Under the pieces are notes generated by a model, which was given only the letters and a program-made list of their open reading frames with translations, made no database searches and had not been told where the DNA came from. Below, piece by piece: positions 9,695 through 19,340 of a DNA stretch of 39,718 nt. The DNA comes from Nitrospira sp. SB0677_bin_15 (lineage in GTDB: Bacteria > Nitrospirota > Nitrospiria > Nitrospirales > UBA8639), in assembly GCA_009842645.1 (NCBI GenBank), contig VYFB01000036.1, positions 1-39,718 of the forward strand, given 5' to 3'. How positions within the stretch are numbered: position 1 is the stretch's first letter; every line of letters starts with the position of its first letter. Both the position numbers and the translations under genes were made by a program.

Positions 9695-11692
9695 ATGACA
9701 AACACAGCCGTAGGCCTGCTTGCGCACCCCATCGGTTTTCTCACCGGCGCGGTTCTTTACGCCATGATCTTGATCCTGGTGTTGCAGACACCACGGAAAT
9801 CCGTCTCACAAAACGTGAGCAATGCGCGGGTGACGCCCCTGAGGCGGTTGTCTCTGTGGACCGCGGTCCTGGGTTTATTATGGAACGTGGGCGGATTGAC
9901 CTCCTTTCTCCTGCCTGCCGCTTCACCCGGTTGGCTGCATCACCTGCTGCAAGTGACGGCGTTGTCCGCTCTGGGCTTTCTCCCGGCCGTTGTGGTCCAT
10001 TCATTTCTGCAATCCGGGATGCGCCGGCGCATCGAGCAGAATCGGCGCGTTCTGCTCGTGGGAGCGTATGCCTTGAGCACCGGAGCCGTAGCGTTCAACG
10101 TGCTGACCGTCATGCCGGGCACAACCGTCATGGCGGTCGAGGCGATGAGCCTGCTGGCCGGGGGCTTTGTCCTGCTGCTGGCGATCCTGCTGGTCGATAC
10201 CGTCAGGCAACAGGGATGGGATCGCCACGCCGGGATGCTGACCCTGGCCGTAATTGCCGCGGCCGCGATACCGTTCAGCCACCATCAATCCGGCGAATAC
10301 GCGTGGTGGATGGAGTTGATCGGGCACCATGCGTCATTGCCGTTGGCGGTAGCCATTTTGTATCAGGACTTTCGTTTTGCCTTCGGCGACGTTTTCTTGA
10401 AGCGGGCGCTTTCGCTCATGGGTTTGGTCGGCATTGCGATGGGGTTGTACGCGGGGCTGGGCGGCGCCTCGCAATTTATCTTGCGTCCGGAACAGCCGGC
10501 TTCGTTCATGGACGCGATTCTTATCGGATTGTGGGTCGGGACCGCGTTGCTCTATCCCTATGTTTCTCGCGGGGCGTCGTGGGTCGTCGATACGGTGGTC
10601 TTGCAGCGACCGGATTACGAGAAATTCCAGGACGACGTGGCGCAGGCCATCATGCAGCGGGGCACACCGGAAGCGATCATGGATCAATGTTGCGCGATGT
10701 TGAAAGCCGTGCTGTCCACGGAAGAGATCGTATGGACGTCCATGCAGGCACGCGAAGTCGACGATGGTTCCTTGTCGAGAAAGCCGATCGTGGCGCATGA
10801 CGCCTCCCACGTGACCGTGGAGATTCCAACGGTTGATTCTCTCCGCTATTGTATCAAGATCGGGCCACTTCCTCATGGGTGGAGGCTTTTGTCCGATGAC
10901 CTGTATCATCTGGAATCGCTGGCGCACCTGCTTTCCCGTCGCATTACGATGGTGCGCGTCACCCACGAACGTTGCGTGCAGGCCTTCCGGGAACAGGAAA
11001 TGCAAAAGCTCGCGACCGAATCGGAACTGCGGGCGTTGCGCGCGCAATTGAATCCCCATTTTCTCTTCAATGCCCTCACCACGATCGGCTATTTGATCCA
11101 AGCGTCTCCGGTGAAGGCCGTTGACACGCTCCTGCAATTGACCGGCCTCCTGAGAAACGTGTTGAAGCGATTGGATAAAGAACTGACGACCGTCGGGCAT
11201 GAAATGGATTTAATACAGGCTTACCTGGCAATTGAGCAGATGCGTTTCGAAGATCGGCTGACGGTCGATATTGACGTTCCGGAGTCGGTACGTGACGTGC
11301 CGATTCCGGCGTTGATCGTGCAACCATTGGTGGAGAACGCCGTCAAGCACGGCATTCAGCCTTCGGCGTCGGGGGGGCGGGTCCGGATTACGGCGTGGAC
11401 TGAAGAAGCGGGCGATGGCCGGGAACAGAGTCTCCCGTCGCTGTTGCACCTTCAAGTATGGAACACGGGGGGCGGAGCAGGATCAGTCCGTAATGGGAAC
11501 AGCAGGGGAACAGGGCTTGGTCTGTCCAATATCAGACAACGGTTGTTGCTGCACTACGGCGAACGCGCCACAATAGACGTGAAAAGCAGTGTGAAGCATG
11601 GAACGGTGGTGAACCTCCTGATTCCACTCGGCGGTCATGAGGTCACGCATGCCTCAGCACTTCCACAAGGATACGGAGTGACGTGGCCATGA
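9695..11692 (+). CDS. LytS-type sensor histidine kinase
   Basis: 665 aa, multi-span membrane N-terminus; LRAQLNPHFLFNALTTIGYLI H-box; VQPLVENAVKHGI and GTGLGLSNIRQRL ATP-binding motifs. Confidence 0.92.
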   Translation: MTNTAVGLLAHPIGFLTGAVLYAMILILVLQTPRKSVSQNVSNARVTPLRRLSLWTAVLGLLWNVGGLTSFLLPAASPGWLHHLLQVTALSALGFLPAVVVHSFLQSGMRRRIEQNRRVLLVGAYALSTGAVAFNVLTVMPGTTVMAVEAMSLLAGGFVLLLAILLVDTVRQQGWDRHAGMLTLAVIAAAAIPFSHHQSGEYAWWMELIGHHASLPLAVAILYQDFRFAFGDVFLKRALSLMGLVGIAMGLYAGLGGASQFILRPEQPASFMDAILIGLWVGTALLYPYVSRGASWVVDTVVLQRPDYEKFQDDVAQAIMQRGTPEAIMDQCCAMLKAVLSTEEIVWTSMQAREVDDGSLSRKPIVAHDASHVTVEIPTVDSLRYCIKIGPLPHGWRLLSDDLYHLESLAHLLSRRITMVRVTHERCVQAFREQEMQKLATESELRALRAQLNPHFLFNALTTIGYLIQASPVKAVDTLLQLTGLLRNVLKRLDKELTTVGHEMDLIQAYLAIEQMRFEDRLTVDIDVPESVRDVPIPALIVQPLVENAVKHGIQPSASGGRVRITAWTEEAGDGREQSLPSLLHLQVWNTGGGAGSVRNGNSRGTGLGLSNIRQRLLLHYGERATIDVKSSVKHGTVVNLLIPLGGHEVTHASALPQGYGVTWP

Positions 11693-12465
11693 CGTTACGT
11701 GTGATCGTAGCCGATGACGAACGTCCGGCAAGACAATTTCTTCTGTCCATGCTGCGCTCATTTGAAGACGTCGAAATTGTGGGGGACGCCCAAACCGGCA
11801 TGGAGGCCATGCGATTGATTGAGGACGCCCAACCGGACTTGGCCTTTCTTGATTTGCAGATGCCGGAAATGGACGGGTTGTCCATCGTCCGGTCCTTGCG
11901 CCACGGCCGCGTCCCACTGGTGGTCTTTGTGACGGCGTTCGAGGAGCACGCCGTGAGCGCCTTTGAAATTGAAGCGTTGGATTATCTCCTCAAACCCGTT
12001 GATCGAGACCGTCTCCGCACAACGATTGATCGTGCCCGTGGAAGGCTCGAACGTGACGCCTTGGCAGAGCACGTCAGTAGCGAGCAGCTTGGACCGGTGG
12101 ATCAGCCTTTGCCGGTGATTGCAAGGCAGTATATCGATCGGTTTCCCATTCGCAAACGCGACGATATTTATTTGTTGCCCGTTCATCGTATTGCGTCGGT
12201 CGTTTCTGAGGGGGAGTTGATGCACGTGACGACGATGGATAAGGAGCGATATACGATGAATTACCGGTTGAAAACGTTGGAAGCCAAGCTGGACCCCAAG
12301 CGGTTTCTTCGAGTCGGTCGCGGGGCTTTGGTCAACGTCGAGTCGATCAGAAAAATTACCCCCATGCCGGGAGGATCCTATCTTGTGACCTTGACGAATA
12401 CACAACAATTACGAGTGAGCCGCAGTCAATCCCGATCACTCCGCACCCATCTCTTGCAGGTATAA
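11683..12465 (+). CDS. LytTR-family response regulator
   Basis: Overlaps the kinase by 10 bp; VIVADDERPARQFL...LAFLDLQMPEMDGL receiver; C-terminal LytTR domain (RVGRGALVNVESIRKITPMPGGSYLVTL). Confidence 0.93.
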   Translation: MAMTLRVIVADDERPARQFLLSMLRSFEDVEIVGDAQTGMEAMRLIEDAQPDLAFLDLQMPEMDGLSIVRSLRHGRVPLVVFVTAFEEHAVSAFEIEALDYLLKPVDRDRLRTTIDRARGRLERDALAEHVSSEQLGPVDQPLPVIARQYIDRFPIRKRDDIYLLPVHRIASVVSEGELMHVTTMDKERYTMNYRLKTLEAKLDPKRFLRVGRGALVNVESIRKITPMPGGSYLVTLTNTQQLRVSRSQSRSLRTHLLQV

Positions 12466-12618
12466 AGCATGTTCTCCCTCCCTCTCCCTTCCTCCTCCCT
12501 CTCCCCCGGCGGGAGAGGGCTGGGGTGAGGGGGAGAGTGGTGAGAGGGCTGGTAGAGCCCCAAGAAGTGCTACCGGATCACAAATGACAGAATTTTCGCT
12601 TCCCGTAAGAAAAGAAAA

Positions 12619-13080
12619 ATGAAAGAACGTTGCAAGATGAAATCCGTCCTGATGGTGCTCGTGATGATGAGCCCCTTATTGGCAATGAGCCCTCAGTTTG
12701 CCTGGAGCCAGGTTGATGCTTCCACCCATGAGTCGGATCATTTGGAGGATGAACAGGTGGAGGTCCTGAAAACCGTACACGTGCATGGACTCAGGCTGAA
12801 CAAAGATCAACAGCTTGGTCCGGTCCCCAAGTACACTCCGTGGCCCACCATGCCGCCGGCGTTAGAAGGACAGGAAGTCGATGACTGGCTGAAAGCCCGC
12901 ATTCTCGTCAGTAAGATGGCAGAGACCACGCTCGTGGTTCTGGTCCCCGCGAAAAATCGTCTCATCAACCTGGCCGGAGTGCAGGCCCTCAAACAGTGGA
13001 CGTTCGATCCCCAAATGAACGGGGACGATCCCGTCGATGGAGAATTGACGGTCAGAATTCACTTCAGAACGCAGGAGTGA
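12619..13080 (+). CDS. Exported protein with TonB C-terminal-like domain
   Basis: Signal peptide; ALKQWTFDPQMNGDDPVDGELTVRIHF resembles the TonB_C end. Start may be 12637 (MKSVLMVL). Confidence 0.6.
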   Translation: MKERCKMKSVLMVLVMMSPLLAMSPQFAWSQVDASTHESDHLEDEQVEVLKTVHVHGLRLNKDQQLGPVPKYTPWPTMPPALEGQEVDDWLKARILVSKMAETTLVVLVPAKNRLINLAGVQALKQWTFDPQMNGDDPVDGELTVRIHFRTQE

Positions 13081-13330
13081 CCGCTGGAATTGTCGATGAC
13101 GCTCTGCCTGTCCTGAGCGTTCTTCGACTTCGCTGTCGCTACGCTCAGAACGAACGGGAGAGAAGCCGTTCACCCTGAGCGTAAGGCGCAACACGCCTGA
13201 AGTCGAAGGGCTAATCTGACCTACTCGCTTTGTCTTTCCTCTTGTTGTCATCCTCGATATCTTTAATCGAGGATCCAGTGTTTTTGTCTTTTCTTTATCC
13301 TCCGTCCGCGAAGACGTGGGACGGCATCCT

Positions 13331-13469
13331 TCTTCCCAGGTTGTACAACATCGTCGTATAAGTATAAATTTATCAGGGTTTGATACGGCAGGTACGAATG
13401 CTCAACTCTATCTTTGCAATAACCCATAACGTCTTCTCTTAAGCGAATCGACACGGGTTTTTTAGGTTT
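13331..13469 (-). pseudogene. RHH (BrnA/CopG-like) antitoxin remnant
   Basis: Reverse frame reads KPKKPVSIRLREDVMGYCKDRVEHSYLPYQTLINLYLYDDVV; KPVSIRL...YQTLIN is characteristic of BrnA/CopG antitoxins. No proper start or N-terminal region. Confidence 0.55.
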
Positions 13470-13501
13470 GGATGCAGTAGGGTTTTCACAAGAAAACAGC
13501 G

Positions 13502-14875
13502 ATGTCGAAGAACAAGAAAAATACAGAAGCGAACGATAAATCGCTGGAATCCTGGATATGGGATGCCGCGTGTGCCATTCGTGAGGCAAAAGACGCGCCG
13601 AAGTACAAAGAGTACATCTTGCCGCTTATTTTCGCTAAACGTCTCTGCGATGTGTTTGATGATGAACTGAATCGCATCGCCACTGAGGTGGGTTCGCGAG
13701 AGAAAGCCTTCCGACTGGTTGAGGTGGAGTGGCGGAGAGTTGCAGATAAGAAAAAGGCAATGGTTCGTTTCTACCTGCCGCTGAAGCCCAAAGATACGGA
13801 GCAGCCCGTGTGGTCGGTCATCCGCAAACTCTCCGATAAGATCGGCGAAGGTGTCACCACCCATATGCGCGAGATTGCTCGGGAAAACCCGCTCCTGAAA
13901 GGCATCATCGACCGTGTCGATTTCAACGCCACCACCCACGGCCAGCGCGATCTCGACGACGACCGTCTCTCCAACCTCATTGAGGCCATCAGCACCAAAC
14001 GCCTCGGGCTTGAGGACGTCGAGGCCGACATCATCGGCAAGAGCTACGAATACCTCATCCGCAAGTTCGCCGAGGGCAGCGGCCAGAGTGCCGGCGAGTT
14101 CTACACCCCGGGTGAAGTCGGCGAGATCATGGCCCGTGTCCTTGCCCCAGACCCGGGCATGGAAATCTACGACCCCACCTGCGGTTCCGGTGGCCTGCTC
14201 ATCAAGTGCGAACTCGCCATGGAGGCAAAAATAAAAGCCGCCCCAAAAACGAAAGACGTGCGCCTGCCCCTCAAACTGTTCGGCCAGGAATACGTCCCCG
14301 AGACCTGGGCCATGGCCAACATGAACATGATCATCCACGACATGGAAGGCCAGATCGAGATCGGTGACGCCTTCAAGAACCCCAGGTTCCGCGCCGAAAA
14401 AAGCGGCAAGCTCCGCACCTTCGACCGCGTCGTCGCCAATCCCATGTGGAATCAGGACTGGTATGTCGAGGCCGACTACGACAATGACGAACTTGACCGA
14501 TTCCCCGCCGGGGCCGGTTTCCCCGGCAAATCTTCCGCCGGCTGGGGCTGGGTCCAGCATATGTCCACCAGCCTCAATGCCAGCCGGATCTTCGAAAAGG
14601 GCGACCCCAAAAACTTCATCCCGCCCGAAGGCATCGCCCGTATCGCCGGCATCCTGATCAAGTGGAAGGAAGAAGAAAAACTCAGCCGCATCGTCGATCA
14701 CGCCGAACTGCAGAAAAACGACTACAACATTTCCCCCAGTCGCTACATCCATACCGGTGACGCGGAGACCTATCGTCCGCTTGCGGAGATCGTGGCGGAA
14801 CTGAATATTATAGAGGCTGAAGCCAGGGAGACGGACAAGGCGTTGCGGACAATTTTAAAACAAATTGGGATATAA
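13502..14875 (+). CDS. hsdM: Type I restriction-modification methyltransferase subunit HsdM, probably with internal deletion
   Basis: 457 aa; SAGEFYTPGEVGEIMARVLAPDPGMEIYDPTCGSGGLL, FDRVVANPMWNQD; C-terminus KNDYNISPSRYIH. The segment normally found between GWGWVQHM..SLN and ASRIFEKGDPKNFIP is missing. Confidence 0.9.
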   Translation: MSKNKKNTEANDKSLESWIWDAACAIREAKDAPKYKEYILPLIFAKRLCDVFDDELNRIATEVGSREKAFRLVEVEWRRVADKKKAMVRFYLPLKPKDTEQPVWSVIRKLSDKIGEGVTTHMREIARENPLLKGIIDRVDFNATTHGQRDLDDDRLSNLIEAISTKRLGLEDVEADIIGKSYEYLIRKFAEGSGQSAGEFYTPGEVGEIMARVLAPDPGMEIYDPTCGSGGLLIKCELAMEAKIKAAPKTKDVRLPLKLFGQEYVPETWAMANMNMIIHDMEGQIEIGDAFKNPRFRAEKSGKLRTFDRVVANPMWNQDWYVEADYDNDELDRFPAGAGFPGKSSAGWGWVQHMSTSLNASRIFEKGDPKNFIPPEGIARIAGILIKWKEEEKLSRIVDHAELQKNDYNISPSRYIHTGDAETYRPLAEIVAELNIIEAEARETDKALRTILKQIGI

Positions 14876-14970
14876 TCGACAAATCAGCCAATATCGTTCG
14901 GGAAATCTTCGACATGAAGGGCACAACCAGCGACTAGTGCAGCAATTCCTTGGAAACAGAGAGCGTTAAT

Positions 14971-16080
14971 ATGGGAGACCCTTTAGACAGACTGACAATA
15001 CAAGGGTTCAAATCCATCCATAAACTGGGAGATTTCGAGTTCAAGAGCCTGAACGTATTGATTGGCGCTAATGGTGCGGGCAAAAGCAACCTAATTTCCT
15101 TCTTCCGTCTGCTGCAAGCGATCATCAACGGGAATCTTAAGGACTACGTTCGAGAAAGCGGGGGTATCAGTGACCTTCTCTTTAACGGACGAAAGGCCAC
15201 ACGACATCTTGAGTTTGAAACTCGCTTCGGCCCACGCGGATACCGTTTCAAGATTAAACCCGGACCATCAGAACATAGTTGGGCGCTGACAGACGAAGAA
15301 CGTTACTATGAGCATGGACGGACAGGCTGGTGGAAACTTGGGGACAGCCCGGATGGGCAATCCTTGTTTGTGAAAGAAGTGAAGGCAAGATCCCGCGACG
15401 CCGAATACAGCAAACCTGTCTATGAGTCCATCGATTCATGGAAGATCTACCATTTTCACGATACCAGCGGAAGTGCAGCGATGCGTCACTCGGAGATCAT
15501 ACAAGACAACAAATCGCTACGTTTCGATGCCTCGAATATTGCGCCATTCCTACTGAGACTAAAAAACGAAGACGAGGAAACGTACGAAGAAATCCTCCAA
15601 TCCTGTAGATTGGTGATTCCCTATTTCGATGATTTCCTCCTTGATGTGGAAAGTTCGGGGCAAAAAAAGACGGTGACACTTTCATGGCGCGCCAAGGGGT
15701 CGGATTACCCGATGCAACCGTATCATTTTTCCGATGGGAGCATCCGGTTTATCTGCCTGACAACCGCCTTATTGCAACCAGATCCCCCTTCTTCCTTGAT
15801 TATCGATGAACCGGAGTTGGGATTACATCCTGCGGCAATCAGTATTTTGGCAGAGCTGATTCAAAACGCTTCCAAGCGCACACAGCTCATCGTGGCGACG
15901 CAGTCACCGGCACTGATCGACAACTTCTCGGTCGAGGACGTCGTTGTGGTCAGCCGGAAAGATGGTGCATCCACGTTTGAACGTCTGCATGAAAAGGATT
16001 ATCGAGCATGGCTTGAAGGCTATTCCGTGGGCGAACTCTGGAGCAAAGACGTCATCGCTGGTGGGCCTGTTTATGAGTAA
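14971..16080 (+). CDS. AAA family ATPase (AAA_21/SMC-like, OLD/RloA-type)
   Basis: LNVLIGANGAGKSNLISFF Walker A; SSLIIDEPELGLHPAAI Walker B; VATQSPALIDNF. ATG at 14971 preferred to the TTG at 14950. Confidence 0.9.
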   Translation: MGDPLDRLTIQGFKSIHKLGDFEFKSLNVLIGANGAGKSNLISFFRLLQAIINGNLKDYVRESGGISDLLFNGRKATRHLEFETRFGPRGYRFKIKPGPSEHSWALTDEERYYEHGRTGWWKLGDSPDGQSLFVKEVKARSRDAEYSKPVYESIDSWKIYHFHDTSGSAAMRHSEIIQDNKSLRFDASNIAPFLLRLKNEDEETYEEILQSCRLVIPYFDDFLLDVESSGQKKTVTLSWRAKGSDYPMQPYHFSDGSIRFICLTTALLQPDPPSSLIIDEPELGLHPAAISILAELIQNASKRTQLIVATQSPALIDNFSVEDVVVVSRKDGASTFERLHEKDYRAWLEGYSVGELWSKDVIAGGPVYE

Positions 16081-16747
16081 GTCCGTCGAAGTGGTAGCGC
16101 TGGTAGAAGGCCCAACCGAGAAAATATTTGTCAAAGCTCTTTTGTCTCCTTATCTAGCACGGGCAGGAGTATACATGACTTCGACAATCCTGACGAAGCC
16201 AGGTCAGAATGGCGGTGACGTTCGTTTTTCACGGGCCCAAAACGACATTGGGCGCCATCTCAAACAAAGAAAAGAAACATGGCTGACGCTACTTATCGAT
16301 TACTGCGGTATTAAAAGTGATTGGCCCGGTTACCAAGAGTCAAAACGTAATACACAACACATGTCAAAGGCCCGAGTGATGAACGAAGCAACCCGGAAGC
16401 GGGTCAACGAACTTTTCGGAGACCAAGATTCAGAGCGGCGATTCATACCGTACGTTTCAATGTTCGAGTTTGAGGCCTTGCTCTTCAGCGATGCCGAGAT
16501 CTTGGCGCAAAAACTGAATGTTCGGCTAAGAGACGTAGAGAAAATTCTTTCCCGATGTGGCGAACCGGAGAAGATCAATGACAAGTCCCAGATTGCCCCA
16601 TCCAAGCGGCTGGCAGTCTTGTCTGACAGATTCAAGAAGACAGTAACTGGTATCAACATCGCTCGGGAAATTGGCATCGACAAAATGCGAGGATCTTGTC
16701 CCATCTTCAACGAATGGATAACCAAATTGGAGAATTTGAAGCACTGA
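16073..16747 (+). CDS. DUF4276 family protein (possible Toprim-like partner of the ATPase)
   Basis: ATG at 16073 gives an 8-bp overlap (atgagtaa) with the ATPase; SVEVVALVEGPTEKIFVKALLSPYLA...LIDYCGIKSDWPGY...PYVSMFEFEALLFSD. Confidence 0.82.
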   Translation: MSKSVEVVALVEGPTEKIFVKALLSPYLARAGVYMTSTILTKPGQNGGDVRFSRAQNDIGRHLKQRKETWLTLLIDYCGIKSDWPGYQESKRNTQHMSKARVMNEATRKRVNELFGDQDSERRFIPYVSMFEFEALLFSDAEILAQKLNVRLRDVEKILSRCGEPEKINDKSQIAPSKRLAVLSDRFKKTVTGINIAREIGIDKMRGSCPIFNEWITKLENLKH

Positions 16748-16877
16748 GTATAGCCCTATCGTCAGGAACACAGGGTCCCGCTCGCATGGGAATGATTTTG
16801 TTGAAAAATGGAGCCGACGTTATCCCCGACGTATTGTATAAAGAAATCTCTTCCGTCTGCATGGAAGAAGACGGACA

Positions 16878-18134
16878 ATGAGCGACTCGAATCTATTGGT
16901 CGAACCATTGCCGACTGGATGGGAAAATTTCTGGTTCCATGACGTGTGCGACCGGGTGAAAGATTCTTACCAACCGGTTAATAGAGGGAGTACGCCCTAC
17001 ATCGGACTGGAACATCTTGTTCAAGGGTTTCCGGCATTCGTCGGGCGTGGAGCAGAAAGTGAAATCAGATCGTCCAAAACGGCCTTCAAGGTAGGAGATA
17101 TTCTTTTCGGTAAACTTCGTCCCTATCTCCGCGAAGGGGCGCAGGCCGATTTCGATGGAATCAGCTCTACAGATATCCTCGTCTTTCGCGCCGCACAAAG
17201 ATGCGAATCCAATTTTCTCAAATACCTTATTCATAGCGACGAGTTTATCGACCACGCAAAATCAACAACCAGCGGAGTTCAGCACCCGCGCACTTTCTGG
17301 CCTTCGTTGCGTAAGTTCCAACTCTCGCTCCCTCCACGCCCCGAGCAGAAGAAGATCGCGCATGTCCTTTCGACGGTACAGCGGGCGATCTAGGCGCAGG
17401 AGCGGATCATTCAGACCACCACCGAACTGAAAAAGACCCTCATGCACAAGCTCTTCACCGAAGGCATCAGAGGTGAACCGCAGAAACAGACTGAAATCGG
17501 TCTTATGCCCGAGAATTGGGAAACGCCGACGGTCGAAGCAGTCTGTACAATTAAGGCATCGGCGATGTCCTACAAACAATTGGAGGACGCTCCGAATGTG
17601 CCCAATGGTATCCGAGTGGTTGGAAGCAAGGTTTCGGATATGAACCTCCCCGACAACGAGATTGAGTTCCGTTCCGCAAACCTCGAACGCATTCTCTCTA
17701 AGAAAGAAGCCTTGAAGCGGACAGTTCCGGACAATTCCATTGTCTTTCCAAAACGGGGAGCGGCGATCGCGACCAACAAGAAACGACTCACCACCAGCCG
17801 TACCGTCTTAGATCCGAACCTGATCGCTGTCATGCCTTCCGAAGCCGTGAATCACCGGTATCTATTCCACTGGTTCAATACCTTTGACCTCAAGAAGATC
17901 ACCGATCCGGGTCCCACACCTCAACTGAACAAGAAGGATATTGCTCCCTTAAAGTTTCCAATGCCGCCCTTCGCCGAACAAGAAGCTATTGCGGTCGTGA
18001 TTGATGCTGCTGAAGAGAAAACTGCCCTTAACGGACGAAAGCGCGATCAACTCAAGGACCTCTTCCGCACCCTCCTTCACGAATTGATGACCGCTAAAAT
18101 TCGTGTGCACGATTTGAATTTCCAGGAAAAATAA
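16878..18134 (+). pseudogene. hsdS: Type I restriction specificity subunit HsdS, split by an in-frame TAG
   Basis: ORFs 16878-17393 and 17442-18134 are in the same frame; read-through gives VLSTVQRAI*AQERIIQTTTELKKTLMHKLFTEGIRGEPQKQTEIG, the conserved spacer between two target-recognition domains. TAG at 17391-17393. Confidence 0.9.
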
Positions 18135-18137
18135 CTC

Positions 18138-18290
18138 ATGGATTTTCCCGATCTCCCACACCTACTGCAACTTCAGAAAGATTTATGGCAATGACCCAGT
18201 TCTCGTGCTGCGGTGATGGTCGGAGCCGGATTTAGCCGAAATTCAGTGTCAACACCAGGTGTAAAGCACGCCTTTCCCCTTATTTCCCCT
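18138..18290 (+). pseudogene. SIR2-family N-terminal fragment with in-frame TGA
   Basis: MDFPDLPHLLQLQKDLWQ*PSSRAAVMVGAGFSRNSVSTPGVKHAFPL; GAGFS NAD-binding motif; TGA at 18192-18194; homology fades after about 18290. Confidence 0.72.
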
Positions 18291-18523
18291 CTGGTCGGAT
18301 CCAGCCAATCGGTATCTGATCAAAATCGTACAGCAAAGCCCCTGAGTGCGAACATCCCGCCACGTGTTTTGAGCATAACCAGTCATTCAGGCTCCCATGC
18401 AAGGATTTTTCAGTCTGAGAGACGACCAACGTTTTCATTTCGTTGCCTTACATCAGACTTCATGTTTCAATACAGTCCAATGACTATTGACAATTACAGC
18501 ATAAAGCCCCGAGGAGTTGCCGT

Positions 18524-19174
18524 ATGCCAAAAACACAGACCGTGCTTACGATTTTTGTCTCTTCCCCTGGAGATGTTGCCGAAGAGCGCGAAGTTTTTGA
18601 AGACGTTGTTCAGGAATTGAATAACACCTGAGCGGATACGCTTGACATTCGCCTGGATGTCGTACGATGGGAAACTCGTACAACCCCTGGATTTGGTAAA
18701 GATCCACAGGATGTTATAAACAAACAGATTTCTGATGCTTACGATATTTTCATCGGTATAATGTGGACACGTTTTGGTACGCCCACGCCACGAGCAGGTT
18801 CCGGCACAGAAGAAGAATTTTTGCGAGCTTACGATCGCTATAAAGAAGACCAAAATTCTATAGAAATAATGTTCTATTTTAAGACTACACCAGTATCTCC
18901 TGTCGATCTGGGCCTAGATCAATTAGGAGCCATTTCCAAGTTTCGAACAAAATTGAAGGACTTAGGAGGTCTCTACAGAGAATTTAGCTCAATTGAAGAG
19001 TTCCGTAATAATATAAGGCGACATCTTAGTACGACGGTCCAAAAATGGAAAAAGAAAATAGATGACAGGCCTATTGGTGAACCTATTCCGGCTCACAGGG
19101 AAATTGCAGATGTGACACAAAACAATTCCATTGAGGAGGAAGAAGAAGGACTCATTGATTTAAGGAACCTCTGA
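18524..19174 (+). pseudogene. DUF4062 domain fragment with in-frame TGA, truncated by MITE copy 3
   Basis: MPKTQTVLTIFVSSPGDVAEEREVFEDVVQELNNT*ADTLDIRLDVVRWETRTTPGFGKDPQDVINKQISDAYDIFIGIMWTRFGTPTPRAGSGTEEEF; TGA at 18629-18631; the last codons and stop come from the MITE. Confidence 0.85.
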
Positions 19175-19305
19175 TTAAGTGGCCTATCGGGCGCATGGCT
19201 GCGTTGTGTCCTCGCTCAACCCTCACCTATCTCGATGATAAGCTTCGGGTTTCGCTCCGGGACGCCTTGCCCTGCATCCCGCTATCACAATAAATCAGAG
19301 GTTCC
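19164..19305 (+). repeat. MITE-like repeat, copy 3 (full length, 142 bp)
   Basis: ggaacctctgattaagtg...aataaatcagaggttcc with the shared core. Confidence 0.9.
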
Positions 19306-19340
19306 TTTATGCTTCCGGACAAGGCGATCGAATCTAGAGC

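Noticed and set aside
9679-10800. 373-aa plus ORF overlapping the sensor kinase
   Set aside because: Alternate-frame, Arg/Gly-rich translation of the kinase gene.
10334-11200. 288-aa minus ORF opposite the LytS-type kinase
   Set aside because: Antisense shadow with no recognisable family.
13439-14752. 437-aa minus-strand ORF antisense to hsdM
   Set aside because: Shadow ORF of a GC-rich gene; the plus-strand frame carries clear HsdM motifs.
16696-16881. 61-aa ORF between DUF4276 and hsdS (ends ATGA-overlapping hsdS)
   Set aside because: No family recognised and it overlaps the DUF4276 gene; kept out despite the suggestive overlap.
18192-18631. UGA-to-Trp recoding in this organism
   Set aside because: ileS, lspA and other intact genes here end in TGA and otherwise use TGG; a TAG lesion is also present. 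Decay is simpler.
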